Below, in pieces: positions 15,520-24,199 of a DNA stretch of 64,000 nucleotides. Under the pieces are notes generated by a model. That model ran no database searches and had not been told where the DNA came from. It saw only the letters and a program-made list of their open reading frames with translations. The DNA is from Clostridium sp. UBA701 (GTDB lineage Bacteria; Bacillota; Clostridia; Clostridiales; Clostridiaceae). The translations under genes and the position numbers were made by a program. The first letter of the stretch is position 1, and every line of letters begins with the position of its first letter. Location of the stretch: positions 186,001-250,000 of the forward strand of contig DBMJ01000016.1 of assembly GCA_002298125.1 (NCBI GenBank), given 5' to 3'.

Positions 15520-16275
15520 ATGTTTGCTGAGGAAAGACAAGAAAAAATCATGGAAATGCTAAATAGAACAAGCAGCCTAAAGGTTGCAGAGCTTGCCAAT
15601 AGTTTTAACGTTTCAGAATCTACCATAAGAAGAGACCTGCAGGACATGGAGCAAAACGGGATGCTCACAAGAACTCATGGTGGAGCTGTTGTGAATTCAA
15701 GAACAAGCTTTGAGCCATCCTTTAAGGAAAAAGAAACGGAAAGGCATGATGAAAAGGTAGAAGTTGGAGTGATTGCAGCTTCTATGATAGAAGATGGGGA
15801 TACCATTATTCTAGATTCAGGAACCACAAGCCTTGAGATTGCAAGGCATATTACTTCGCATAATGTTACTGTTATTACAAATTCTATTGATATTGCCTAC
15901 GAGCTTTCACTAAGAGAGGATATAGAGGTTATTGTAGCAGGAGGAAACCTTAGGAAAAATACAAGGGCAATGGTCGGACATATAACAGAGCAAACCCTAA
16001 GTAATTTTAGAGTTGACATAGCCTTCATAGGTGCAAATGGGATATCCATGGAAGAAGGGATAACCACACCAAACTTTACTGAAGCGCAGACAAAAAAATC
16101 AATGATAAAGGTAGCTAACAGAGTAATAGTATCTGCTGACAGTTCAAAGTTCAACCAGGTATGCTTTTCCGTAATCTGCCCACTAAAAGAGGTAAACTCC
16201 ATAATAACTAGTAGTGATGTTGATGAAAGCATAATAAAGGGATATAGGGACTCAGGAGTGGAAATATTAAGATAA
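15520..16275 (+). CDS. fruR: DeoR-family repressor of the fructose operon (FruR)
   Basis: This 251-residue DeoR-type regulator has the HTH at residues 4-55 (RQEKIMEMLNRTSSLKVAEL and NVSESTIRRDLQDMEQNG). An effector domain of the phosphosugar-isomerase fold follows, with DSGTTSLEIARHI, VITNSIDIAYEL, GAGGNL-like and FIGANGI segments. In known fru operons the effector is fructose 1-phosphate. ATG 15520 is preferred over a GTG five codons earlier because GAGAGTGA is correctly placed and the family begins near MFAEERQ. It is the first gene of fruR-fruK-EIIA-EIIBC. Confidence 0.9.
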   Translation: MFAEERQEKIMEMLNRTSSLKVAELANSFNVSESTIRRDLQDMEQNGMLTRTHGGAVVNSRTSFEPSFKEKETERHDEKVEVGVIAASMIEDGDTIILDSGTTSLEIARHITSHNVTVITNSIDIAYELSLREDIEVIVAGGNLRKNTRAMVGHITEQTLSNFRVDIAFIGANGISMEEGITTPNFTEAQTKKSMIKVANRVIVSADSSKFNQVCFSVICPLKEVNSIITSSDVDESIIKGYRDSGVEILR

Positions 16276-16276
16276 G

Positions 16277-16311
16277 AGGAAAGGGGGCAATGCAGCTTTC
16301 TGCAGAAGCTT
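16277..16311 (+). promoter_or_regulatory. fruK ribosome site separated from its start by a hairpin
   Basis: AGGAAAGGGGG lies over 20 bases before the fruK ATG, too far for normal initiation. The spacer contains AGCTTTC-TGCA-GAAGCT (16294-16310), a short hairpin with one bulged T. Folding it would leave about 7 unpaired spacer bases. An ATG at 16290 would open a 25-codon overlapping frame in another phase. Confidence 0.5.
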
Positions 16312-17250
16312 ATGATAATTACTGTTACGCTAAATCCAGCATTAGACAAAACATTGTATATAGATAAATTCGATGTAGGTGGAGTAAATAGGGCTTCCAA
16401 GATGAGGACGGACATCGGAGGTAAGGGCATAAATGTATCAAAGGTATTGACAAACTTTGGTATAGAGTCTGTATGTACAGGTTTTCTAGGCGGGAACCTT
16501 AGGGATTTTTTCCTAGAGGAGCTGGAATTTAAGTCTATAAGAAAAAGATTTATAAATATTAAAGACAATACTAGAATAAATATTAAAATTGTTGATAGGT
16601 CATCTGGTATGAATACAGATATAAACGAGCTTGGTCCAGAGATTACTGAAGCTGAATTAAATGAGTTTATGGAAAGCTTCACAAGTATATGCTCAAAGGA
16701 TGATATAGTTGTGCTATCTGGTGGTGTTAGTCCATCAGTTCCAAAGGATATTTACAAAAAGCTTATAAGTATAGCAAAGGACAAAGGTGCTATTACCATA
16801 CTTGATGCAGAGGGTGAGCTTTTAAGAGAGGGGTTAGAGGCTAAGCCCCATATAATAAAGCCAAATGAACACGAGCTTAGTGCACTCTATAATAAAGATA
16901 AGGTTAGTAAAAGTGAACTTATTGAGATTGCAAGCAAGCTTAGAAAAGACGGAATATCGAAAATATTAATCTCTATGGGAGCTGAAGGGGCAGTGTACCT
17001 TACTGACAATGGAATATTCAGTGCTAAAGCTCTAAAGGTACCAGTTAAAAGCACGGTAGGTGCAGGAGATTCCATGGTAGCAGCAATTGTTTACAGCATG
17101 CTTAATCATTATGATGACTCAGAGACCTTGAGATTTGCGACAGCTTGCGGGGCTGCTACTGTATCCTTAGAAGGCACTCAGGCATGTACACTTAGTCAGA
17201 TAAGTGATCTCATAAATAGAATTGATGTAATAGTGGAGGAGAAAAAATAG
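16312..17250 (+). CDS. fruK: 1-phosphofructokinase
   Basis: This 312-residue PfkB-family kinase converts fructose 1-phosphate to fructose 1,6-bisphosphate in the cytosol. The N-terminus IITVTLNPALDKTLYI and the GGKGINVSKVL motif are typical of FruK/LacC enzymes. The C-terminal PfkB signature is STVGAGDSMVAA, containing the catalytic Asp of the GAGD motif. It is flanked by fruR and the fructose PTS genes and directly abuts the EIIA gene. The ATG fits the family N-terminus, although the Shine-Dalgarno sequence is unusually far upstream. Confidence 0.94.
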   Translation: MIITVTLNPALDKTLYIDKFDVGGVNRASKMRTDIGGKGINVSKVLTNFGIESVCTGFLGGNLRDFFLEELEFKSIRKRFINIKDNTRINIKIVDRSSGMNTDINELGPEITEAELNEFMESFTSICSKDDIVVLSGGVSPSVPKDIYKKLISIAKDKGAITILDAEGELLREGLEAKPHIIKPNEHELSALYNKDKVSKSELIEIASKLRKDGISKILISMGAEGAVYLTDNGIFSAKALKVPVKSTVGAGDSMVAAIVYSMLNHYDDSETLRFATACGAATVSLEGTQACTLSQISDLINRIDVIVEEKK

Positions 17251-17694
17251 ATGGCAGTTAAAGATATGTTTTCAAAAGAGAGAGTAACCTTTGATTTGAA
17301 GGTTTCATCTAAGATTGAAGCCATTGACGAGCTTATTGATTTGCTATACAAGGATGAAAAGATAACAGATAGAGAAGAATTCAAGAAAGCCGTTCTAAAA
17401 AGGGAGGAGGAATTCTCTACAGGTATAGGTATGGGTATTGCAATTCCTCACGGCAAGAGTGGAGCAGTTAAGGAAGCATCTATAGTATTTGGAAAGAGCA
17501 TAAAGGGGGTAGATTACGAGTCTATGGATGAAAAGCCTGCACACCTATTTTTCCTTATAGCTGTTCCAAATGAATCTAGTGACCTTCATTTGAGGGCCTT
17601 AAGTGAAATATCAAGAAAGCTTATGCATACTGAAGTGAGGGAACAACTCATGGTGGCTGAAAGCTTTGAGGATTTTGTAAAGGTTTTTGATTAA
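17251..17694 (+). CDS. fruA: Fructose PTS EIIA component
   Basis: This 147-residue EIIA of the fructose family carries the phosphorylated His67 in GMGIAIPHGKSG. It starts at the base after the fruK stop, with GTGGAGGAG upstream inside fruK. It donates phosphate to the EIIB domain of the EIIBC protein encoded 59 bases downstream. In many clostridia the A, B and C domains are one protein; here EIIA is separate. Confidence 0.92.
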   Translation: MAVKDMFSKERVTFDLKVSSKIEAIDELIDLLYKDEKITDREEFKKAVLKREEEFSTGIGMGIAIPHGKSGAVKEASIVFGKSIKGVDYESMDEKPAHLFFLIAVPNESSDLHLRALSEISRKLMHTEVREQLMVAESFEDFVKVFD

Positions 17695-17753
17695 GAATAA
17701 ACAACTGCAGTGTTTATCCCTTTCAAATATATATTAAAAGGAGGAAGCATATA

Positions 17754-19118
17754 ATGAAATTTGTAGCGATTACTTCCTGTCCTACTGGTATTGCACATAC
17801 CTATATGGCAGCGGAAGCACTTCAAATGGCAGCGAAGGAAATGGGACATGAAATAAAAGTTGAAACCCAAGGTTCTGTTGGGGCTGAAAACGTTATTACT
17901 GCACAGGATTTAAAAGAAGCAAAAGCAGTTATTATTGCTGCTGACACTTCTGTGGACAAGAGTAGGTTTGCAGGGATGACTATTATTGAAGTTTCAGTTA
18001 AGGATGCAATAAAAGATGCAAAGGCCTTGATAACAAAAGCTGCTAATGCAAAAAGTTCAGATAGTCTAATAGATCAGGTGAATCAGATTAAAGCTGAGGA
18101 AAAGGAATCTAGAGAAGGTGTGTACAAGCATCTTATGACTGGTGTATCCTTTATGATTCCTTTTGTTGTTGCTGGTGGTCTTCTCATTGCTTTAGGGTTT
18201 GCAATTGGTGGTATCTACGTATTCAATACTCCAGGAACCCTTGGTGAAACCTTATTCTCAACTGGTAAAGCAGCCTTTGCTTTAATGGTTCCAATCTTAG
18301 GTGCATATATATCATATTCCATAGCCGATAGGCCTGGTATAGTACCTGGTATGGTGGGCGGATATATTGCTGCTAACAATGGTTCAGGATTTTTAGGTGC
18401 AATGATTGCTGGTTTTGCCGCAGGATATTTAGTACTTGCAATTAAAAAATATGTTAAGCTCCCAAACTCATTACAGGGCTTAATGCCTGTGCTTGTTATT
18501 CCACTACTTTCCTCTGCAATAATGGGTTTACTTATGGTTTATGTTATTGGTAAACCGATGGCATTATTTAATACTTCACTTTCGTCATGGTTAACTTCTT
18601 TAAGTGGTACAAGCGCTGCTGTACTGGGAATTATTTTAGGACTTATGATGGCTTTTGATATGGGAGGTCCAGTAAATAAAGCAGCATATACCTTTGCCAC
18701 TGCTACAGTTGCTTCAGGACAGCCTTCAGCTATAATGGCTGCTGTAATGGCAGCAGGTATGGTGCCTCCGCTAGGATTAGCACTTTCCACAGTAATAGCT
18801 AAGAACAAATATACAGTTGCTGAGAGAGAAGCAGGAAAAGCCGCATGGGCACTTGGAATATCCTTTATAACTGAAGGAGCCATACCTTTTGCTGCAGCAG
18901 ATCCACTTAGGGTTATACCTTCAATAATGGCTGGATCAGCAGTTACAGGAGCTTTATCTATGATGTTTGGTTGCGCCATAACAGTTCCACACGGCGGAAT
19001 ATGGATATTGCCAATTCCTAATGTTGTTACAAACCTTTTACTATATATAATAGCTATTGTTGCGGGAACCTTAGTTTCAGGATTTATGGTTTCAGCATTA
19101 AAGAAGTCAGTTAAATAA
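17754..19118 (+). CDS. fruBC: Fructose PTS EIIBC permease
   Basis: This 454-residue protein has an N-terminal EIIB domain (about 1-100) with phosphocysteine Cys9 in TSCPTGIAHTYMAAE, a charged linker, and a membrane EIIC domain from about residue 120 with roughly ten spans. EIIC motifs include GVSFMIPFVVAGG, DRPGIVPGMVGG, FDMGGPVNKAAY and TEGAIPF. It imports fructose and releases fructose 1-phosphate for FruK. It is the last gene of the fru operon and is followed by a strong terminator. Confidence 0.94.
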   Translation: MKFVAITSCPTGIAHTYMAAEALQMAAKEMGHEIKVETQGSVGAENVITAQDLKEAKAVIIAADTSVDKSRFAGMTIIEVSVKDAIKDAKALITKAANAKSSDSLIDQVNQIKAEEKESREGVYKHLMTGVSFMIPFVVAGGLLIALGFAIGGIYVFNTPGTLGETLFSTGKAAFALMVPILGAYISYSIADRPGIVPGMVGGYIAANNGSGFLGAMIAGFAAGYLVLAIKKYVKLPNSLQGLMPVLVIPLLSSAIMGLLMVYVIGKPMALFNTSLSSWLTSLSGTSAAVLGIILGLMMAFDMGGPVNKAAYTFATATVASGQPSAIMAAVMAAGMVPPLGLALSTVIAKNKYTVAEREAGKAAWALGISFITEGAIPFAAADPLRVIPSIMAGSAVTGALSMMFGCAITVPHGGIWILPIPNVVTNLLLYIIAIVAGTLVSGFMVSALKKSVK

Positions 19119-19138
19119 GAGTATTTTAATGAGATTGT

Positions 19139-19184
19139 AACCTTCTGTTACTATGTTTTGAGTATAGTAACGGAAGGTTTTTTC
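19139..19184 (+). terminator. Terminator of the fru operon
   Basis: AACCTTCTGTTACTAT pairs with ATAGTAACGGAAGGTT (one mismatch) and TTTTTC follows. Confidence 0.9.
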
Positions 19185-19277
19185 ATGCAGAAAATTATAT
19201 ATCCTATAAAACCAGTGCAACCTAATACAAATATTCACGTGTAATAAGTATATATTCATATAGAGAAGGTGTTCAAT

Positions 19278-19811
19278 ATGATTAGTAGATTACAAATAAT
19301 GGATATAAGAGTATGGACTTTTATTGAAGGTCATTTACGTTATCAAATTTTGGATAGAATAATGCCTAAGGTCACAAAGCTTGGAAATGGCGGTATTGTA
19401 TGGATTGCTTTGTCCATTTTCTTACTTATTAATAAGAGTTATAGAGTTTATGGTTATATAGTAGCTACTGCACTGATTTTGGCTTTGGTTTTAGGTGAAG
19501 GTATAATAAAGCATTTAGTTAGGAGGGCAAGACCTTTTATTGTAATGAATGACTCAAACCTATTAATAAAATGCCCTGTTACTTATTCATTTCCTTCAGG
19601 GCATACAGCTTCATCCTTTGCAGTGGCAGGGGCATTTAATATGCTAGATGCCAGAGGTGGTATTTATGTCTTGATAATTGCACTAATGATTGCCTTTTCA
19701 AGATGTTATTTAAAAGTCCATTATTTTACCGATGTTCTAATGGGAATATTACTTGGTCTATTGTGTTCAGCGGTTTCAGTATGGATATTTACAGGTACAA
19801 TTTCTATTTAA
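19278..19811 (+). CDS. PAP2-family membrane phosphatase
   Basis: This 177-residue membrane protein has the three PAP2 motifs: KHLVRRARP, PSGHTAS and SRCYLKVHYFTD, supplying the Arg, His and Asp of the active site. Such enzymes dephosphorylate undecaprenyl diphosphate or phosphatidate-type lipids at the outer membrane face. About five to six spans are visible. ATG 19278 has GAAGGTG seven bases upstream. Its stop directly abuts the stop of the convergent transporter gene. Confidence 0.9.
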   Translation: MISRLQIMDIRVWTFIEGHLRYQILDRIMPKVTKLGNGGIVWIALSIFLLINKSYRVYGYIVATALILALVLGEGIIKHLVRRARPFIVMNDSNLLIKCPVTYSFPSGHTASSFAVAGAFNMLDARGGIYVLIIALMIAFSRCYLKVHYFTDVLMGILLGLLCSAVSVWIFTGTISI

Positions 19812-20717
19812 TTAAGTAATATTTATCTTGGAGCGCTGCACCAGAATTACCCCGCATAAAATAGTTATTGATGCTAGAACGATTTTGATGGATATTACTT
19901 CTCCTAAGATAATAGCCCCTAACAGAACTGCTACTGGTGGATTTATATAAGCATAGGTGCCAGCTTTAGCAGCAGGCCATTTCTGTAAAATATAGATATA
20001 ACAGCTGTAGCCCACAATAGAACCGAAGAACACTAAATACATTAAAGCTCCTAAGCCTTTAGGAGTAACATGTACCCTTTGAAACTCTCCAAAGAGGGCT
20101 CCAATTATGGATAGGCAAAAGCCTCCTGCCAGCATTTGTATAGCAATGTTTGATACTGTGGAAGCAGAAGTAGTAAAGCTTTTAGAATAAACTGAGCCTG
20201 ATGCCCAAGATAAGGCTGCTACAATCAAGAGCAGTATACCTATGATATCTACAGAAGCATTATTCCAATCTGAAAGCACCAAAAAAGCTACTCCTGCAAA
20301 GCCTATTAATAATCCCAGCCAGCCTTTTTTATTGATTTTTGCCTTAGAAGGCGACAGGGATTCTATAACCGCCATAAAAAGCGGCACTGTAGCTACCATT
20401 AAAGAGGCTATACCAGAGCTGACCCTTGTTTCAGACCAAACAACTGCACCATTTCCACCAACTAGAAGAAATATACCCACCATAGAAATTTTACTAATTT
20501 CAGATAAATTTTTAGGCATGGGTAAACCCTTTAATTTAGCATATCCAAACATCAAACCCCCTGCAATTATAAACCTTATTCCCGCAAATATTGTGGGAGG
20601 CAGTTCACCTACACCTATTCTTATGGCAAGATAGGTAGAACCCCAAAATATACACACGGCTATATAGGCCAATATAGTACTTGTCTCTCTTTTCTTAATA
20701 CTGTTTTCCAATGCCAT
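19812..20717 (-). CDS. EamA/DMT-family transporter
   Basis: This 301-residue protein has ten hydrophobic segments in two EamA repeats, with the family start FWGSTYLAIRIGVGELPP and the second-half motif WPAAKAGTYAYINPPVAVLL. These transporters usually export amino acids, nucleobases or other metabolites. The substrate is not predictable. It is monocistronic, and GATGGAGGAATGGC precedes the start on the minus strand. A small inverted repeat (AGGAATAG/CTATTCCT, 20794-20817) lies in its upstream region. Confidence 0.88.
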   Translation of the reverse strand: MALENSIKKRETSTILAYIAVCIFWGSTYLAIRIGVGELPPTIFAGIRFIIAGGLMFGYAKLKGLPMPKNLSEISKISMVGIFLLVGGNGAVVWSETRVSSGIASLMVATVPLFMAVIESLSPSKAKINKKGWLGLLIGFAGVAFLVLSDWNNASVDIIGILLLIVAALSWASGSVYSKSFTTSASTVSNIAIQMLAGGFCLSIIGALFGEFQRVHVTPKGLGALMYLVFFGSIVGYSCYIYILQKWPAAKAGTYAYINPPVAVLLGAIILGEVISIKIVLASITILCGVILVQRSKINIT

Positions 20718-20909
20718 TCCTCCATCTTATATTCCAATGCTATTATTAAAAACTTTATTCGTTTTAAGCAGATATTTTTATTATAACAGATTTAGGAATA
20801 GATGAAACGCTATTCCTATCATTATTATTGGCTAGAAATCTGAACATGGAGGTTTCATTTATAAATATAATTAATAATAGAAAATCAGATCAAAACTATC
20901 TTTTTTTTA

Positions 20910-20986
20910 TTGACAATTTTTTTAAAAGTGCTAATATAAGTTTATAAACAGTATAACGTTATAACGTTATAAAGTTATAAGGTTAT
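20910..20986 (+). promoter_or_regulatory. Promoter with four tandem 8-bp operator-like repeats
   Basis: TTGACA (20910-20915) and TAATAT (20932-20937) form a promoter. Between it and the gntR ribosome site, ATAACGTTAT is repeated at 20953 and 20961, with variants ATAAAGTTAT at 20969 and ATAAGGTTAT at 20977. This is a continuous array of 8-bp period in which each 10-mer is palindromic or nearly so. It is a likely autoregulatory site for the GntR protein. Confidence 0.65.
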
Positions 20987-21009
20987 GGCATAAGCAATAG
21001 GAGGGGAAT

Positions 21010-21759
21010 ATGAATCAATTTAGTGTTGATAAAGATTTAAAAATACCTTTACACTATCAAATTTATTTAGCTTTATTAGAAAAAATAGAAAATGGACAAT
21101 ACAAGGTAAATGATAAATTGCCTTCAGAGCCAGAACTTCAAAGCTTATTTAATGTAAGCAGAATTACAGTTAGAAGTGCAATGCAGGAACTCGAGAAAAA
21201 CGGTTATGTAAAAAAGTTCAGAGGTATAGGAACCATAGTATGCGAACCTAAAAGAAAGTACAATTTACAGCATCTTTCCAGTTTTAGTGATGATATAAAA
21301 GAATATGGAGAAAAGTCTAGTTCTATATTACTTAACTTTGGATTAGTGTTACCCAGTGAAAAAATTGCAAATGCTCTAAATATATCGAAAGATCAAGAAG
21401 TTTATTATATTGAAAGAAGCCGTTTGAGAGGCGATTTAATTGTCGGTTTAAATAAGGCATATATTAAAAAGGAAAATAACTTAATTTTGGAAGAAAGTGA
21501 GTTTAAGCCTGAAACCTCCCTTTATGCACTTTTAAAGAAGAAAGGTATTTATTTAAAACATGCCATAGAATTATTAGAAGCTCAGATGCCATCTACTGAA
21601 CTTTGTCATACCTTGAACATCAAAAAAAATCAACCAATATTTTACAGGGAACGTATTACTTTTATGGATCAGAACAACCCCTTAGAATATGTTGAGATGT
21701 TTTATCGCGCTGATGTTTACCAATATAAAATATCACTGGATTTAGACAAGAAAGATTAA
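21010..21759 (+). CDS. GntR/HutC-family regulator with UTRA domain
   Basis: This 249-residue regulator has a GntR winged helix (residues about 8-75, with KIENGQYKVNDKLPSEPELQ and ITVRSAMQELEKNGYV) and a C-terminal UTRA ligand domain (about 90-240). UTRA regulators usually sense a sugar phosphate or amino-sugar intermediate. TAGGAGGGGAAT precedes the ATG. It is the first gene of the mannose-type PTS operon and is preceded by tandem repeats suited to autoregulation. Confidence 0.9.
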   Translation: MNQFSVDKDLKIPLHYQIYLALLEKIENGQYKVNDKLPSEPELQSLFNVSRITVRSAMQELEKNGYVKKFRGIGTIVCEPKRKYNLQHLSSFSDDIKEYGEKSSSILLNFGLVLPSEKIANALNISKDQEVYYIERSRLRGDLIVGLNKAYIKKENNLILEESEFKPETSLYALLKKKGIYLKHAIELLEAQMPSTELCHTLNIKKNQPIFYRERITFMDQNNPLEYVEMFYRADVYQYKISLDLDKKD

Positions 21760-21782
21760 TTTAGAAAAAAGGAGGTGTTAAG

Positions 21783-22523
21783 TTGAAAATTTATGATATT
21801 CATTCGCACTTAGGGAAAACCAGTTCGGGAGACGAAAATTCACCTTCGGAAATAGTAAATGAATTAAAAAATTACGGAATTTCAAAAGTAGGGATCAGTT
21901 GCTTGTCAGGTGTTTCTACTAGGGAACAAAATGATTTAATATATAGGGCGATGCAGGAATATCCTGATGTAATTAAGGGATATGGTTTTATAAATCCGAA
22001 GGCGCCAGATGCAATTGATGAGGTAAACAGGTGCCTTGGTGATTACAAGATGAGCGGAATAAAATTTCATTCTTGGAAGCATGGATATTACCCCGATAAT
22101 ACACCAGCCTTAAATGACATCTTATTTGAGATTGCAAAATATGATGCTCATGTTCAGACACATGTAGGAACAGCACCCTTTAGCACACCATTTACTTGGG
22201 CTGAATATGCTAGAAAATTCCCTAATATCGATTTTTTATTTACACATACCGGTTATTATGAATTTGGACTATCTACAATTCAGGCAGTGAAGGATTTGAA
22301 AAATGTTTGGGTAGAAACCTCAGGACAAATGGATGTTGAAGTGCTTACAAAATCAATTGATATTTTAGGACCTGAAAGAGTATGCTTTGGTACTGATTGG
22401 CCATATAAACCTGTAAATATTGAGATTGAAAAATTCTATCAGCTAAAAATCCCTGAAGATACTTTAGAATATATCTTCCACAAGAATGCAGAATATCTTT
22501 GGAGAATAGGGGTGAGTAAATGA
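21783..22523 (+). CDS. Amidohydrolase-fold metal-dependent hydrolase
   Basis: This 246-residue TIM-barrel protein resembles the amidohydrolase_2/TatD-like group. Metal-site residues are visible: His7 and His9 in DIHSHLG, His127 in QTHVG, His155 in FTHTG and Asp205 in FGTDWPY. It could hydrolyse, decarboxylate or isomerise a sugar-derived substrate. It starts with TTG, supported by AAAGGAGGTGTTAAG. Its end overlaps the EIIA gene by 4 bases, so the two are coupled. A shorter paralogue at 25070 lacks two metal ligands. The reaction is unknown. Confidence 0.82.
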   Translation: MKIYDIHSHLGKTSSGDENSPSEIVNELKNYGISKVGISCLSGVSTREQNDLIYRAMQEYPDVIKGYGFINPKAPDAIDEVNRCLGDYKMSGIKFHSWKHGYYPDNTPALNDILFEIAKYDAHVQTHVGTAPFSTPFTWAEYARKFPNIDFLFTHTGYYEFGLSTIQAVKDLKNVWVETSGQMDVEVLTKSIDILGPERVCFGTDWPYKPVNIEIEKFYQLKIPEDTLEYIFHKNAEYLWRIGVSK

Positions 22524-22909
22524 TTAATATTCTAATAGTAACACATGGTAGAATGGCAGAAGGAATGTGCAGTTCTATTAAAATGCTGATAGGTGAAGCA
22601 AAGAATGTTGACTTTGTAAATTTCCATGAGGATATGGGTCAAGATGAGCTCAAAGAAGAACTTGATAAAAAGATTGTTGACGTATCAAAGGGCAACCAAT
22701 ATCTAATTATGTGCGATATTAAGGGCGGGACACCTTTTAATGTGGCGAGTCGGTATTCTTTTAAAAATGCCAATGTGGCAGTCTTTTACGGAATCAATCT
22801 CCCTATATTAATTGAAGCAATTATCAGTAGAGAGGAAAAAAACTTAGAGCAATTTGTAAAGTATCTTCAAGATATATGTGGAACTACCATAGGATTGAGT
22901 GAGATTTAA
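22520..22909 (+). CDS. PTS mannose/sorbose-family EIIA component
   Basis: This 129-residue EIIA of the mannose family has the phosphorylated His9 in ILIVTHGRMAEG and the later CDIKGGTPFNVA motif. It accepts phosphate from HPr and passes it to the EIIB encoded next. It overlaps the preceding amidohydrolase gene by 4 bases. The A, B, C and D subunits are all separate genes in order. Confidence 0.92.
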   Translation: MINILIVTHGRMAEGMCSSIKMLIGEAKNVDFVNFHEDMGQDELKEELDKKIVDVSKGNQYLIMCDIKGGTPFNVASRYSFKNANVAVFYGINLPILIEAIISREEKNLEQFVKYLQDICGTTIGLSEI

Positions 22910-22928
22910 AAATAAGGAGGAATGAACG

Positions 22929-23411
22929 ATGGATATTACAATATTTAGGATTGATGACAGACTAATACATGGACAAGTTATTACTGCATGGATTGCATAT
23001 GCTGATGCGAAAGCAATTATAGTAGCAGATGATAATGCAGCTAAAGATGAATTTCAACAATCACTTCTAAAAATGGCTACACCAAATTCCATAAAACTTA
23101 ATATTTTAAGCATCAAAGATACAATTGAATTATTAAAAACGGATACTAGTTCAACAAAAGCATTATTACTAGTTAGAACTCCCCAAGGTGCTTATGACAT
23201 TTTGGAGTCTGGAATTAAAATAAATAGTATAAATATTGGAAATCTGAATATGAAAAAAGATAAAATAAAGATATTAGGAAATTTTTGGGTTACGCGCGAA
23301 GACGTTGATTATCTTCACAAAATAAACGAGAAAGGAGTGAAACTAGAAGTAAGAGCTGTCCCTAATGAAAGAAGTCAAGATGTAATGAATTTGTTGAAAA
23401 AAATCAAGTAA
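22929..23411 (+). CDS. PTS mannose/sorbose-family EIIB component
   Basis: This 160-residue cytosolic EIIB carries the phosphohistidine His14 in RIDDRLIHGQVITAW. It phosphorylates the sugar carried by the EIIC/EIID complex. AAGGAGGAATGAACG precedes the start. It lies between EIIA and EIIC in the same operon. Confidence 0.92.
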   Translation: MDITIFRIDDRLIHGQVITAWIAYADAKAIIVADDNAAKDEFQQSLLKMATPNSIKLNILSIKDTIELLKTDTSSTKALLLVRTPQGAYDILESGIKINSINIGNLNMKKDKIKILGNFWVTREDVDYLHKINEKGVKLEVRAVPNERSQDVMNLLKKIK

Positions 23412-23428
23412 TTTAAGGAGGTATTAAA

Positions 23429-24187
23429 ATGAGTTTATCATTACAGGCGTTATTAGTAGCTTTATTTGTAACAATCACATTTATTGATGCACACATGACA
23501 CAAACCCACATATTCAGACCTATCTTTGTTGGTCCAGTGGTAGGCTTGATTATGGGAAATGTGCAAACAGGCTTAACCGTAGGTGTAACTGTAGAGTTAA
23601 TGTTCCTTGCAGTCATTTTCGTAGGTACTGCAGTGCCACCAAACCCAACAATCAGTACAGCAATTGCAACAGGTATTGCAATTTTAGGTGGCGGCGGAAC
23701 TGAGTTGGCTGTAGCTACAGCATTACCAATATCTTTCATTGGACAAATGGCTGAAACCTTTCAGAATACTGTAATTAATGTATGGTTTATGCATAGGGTA
23801 GATAAGGCAGTAGAAAAACGTAATCCCAAAGGTATCATATTGAATAATACAATTTTACCAATGGCAATGAATGCATTATTATATGGTGTTCCTACCTTCT
23901 TAGCTATTTACTTTGGCGCTGATTATGTAAAGATGATTATAGATGCTATTCCTAGTAAAATTATTACAGGTCTTTCTGTAGGTGGAGCAATGATTGGTGC
24001 TGTGGGATTTGCTTTGTTGCTAAACTCAATAAAATCAAAAAAGTTATGGCCTTTCTTCCTCTTAGGATTTTTCTTTGCTTCCTATTTGAAAATTAACATG
24101 ATTGGCATTGCACTTTTAGCAGCGATTTGTGTTGCAATGTATTATTACTTTAAGCTTGCAGACGAGAAAAAAGAAGTACAGGGATAG
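23429..24187 (+). CDS. PTS mannose/sorbose-family EIIC permease
   Basis: This 252-residue membrane protein has about seven to eight hydrophobic spans and the EIIC pattern FRPIFVGPVVGLIMGNVQTG followed by VELMFLAVIFVGTAVPPNPT. Together with EIID it forms the translocation channel. TTAAGGAGGTATTAAA precedes the ATG. The EIID gene follows after 12 bases. Confidence 0.92.
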   Translation: MSLSLQALLVALFVTITFIDAHMTQTHIFRPIFVGPVVGLIMGNVQTGLTVGVTVELMFLAVIFVGTAVPPNPTISTAIATGIAILGGGGTELAVATALPISFIGQMAETFQNTVINVWFMHRVDKAVEKRNPKGIILNNTILPMAMNALLYGVPTFLAIYFGADYVKMIIDAIPSKIITGLSVGGAMIGAVGFALLLNSIKSKKLWPFFLLGFFFASYLKINMIGIALLAAICVAMYYYFKLADEKKEVQG

Positions 24188-24199
24188 GGGGAGCATATT

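Noticed and set aside
16290..16367. 25-codon frame before and across the fruK start
   Set aside because: It has a ribosome site but no recognisable product and overlaps fruK; it is kept only as a possible leader peptide in the fruK finding.
20953..20986. Tandem repeats as a CRISPR array
   Set aside because: The 8-bp units are contiguous with no spacers, and no cas genes are present.
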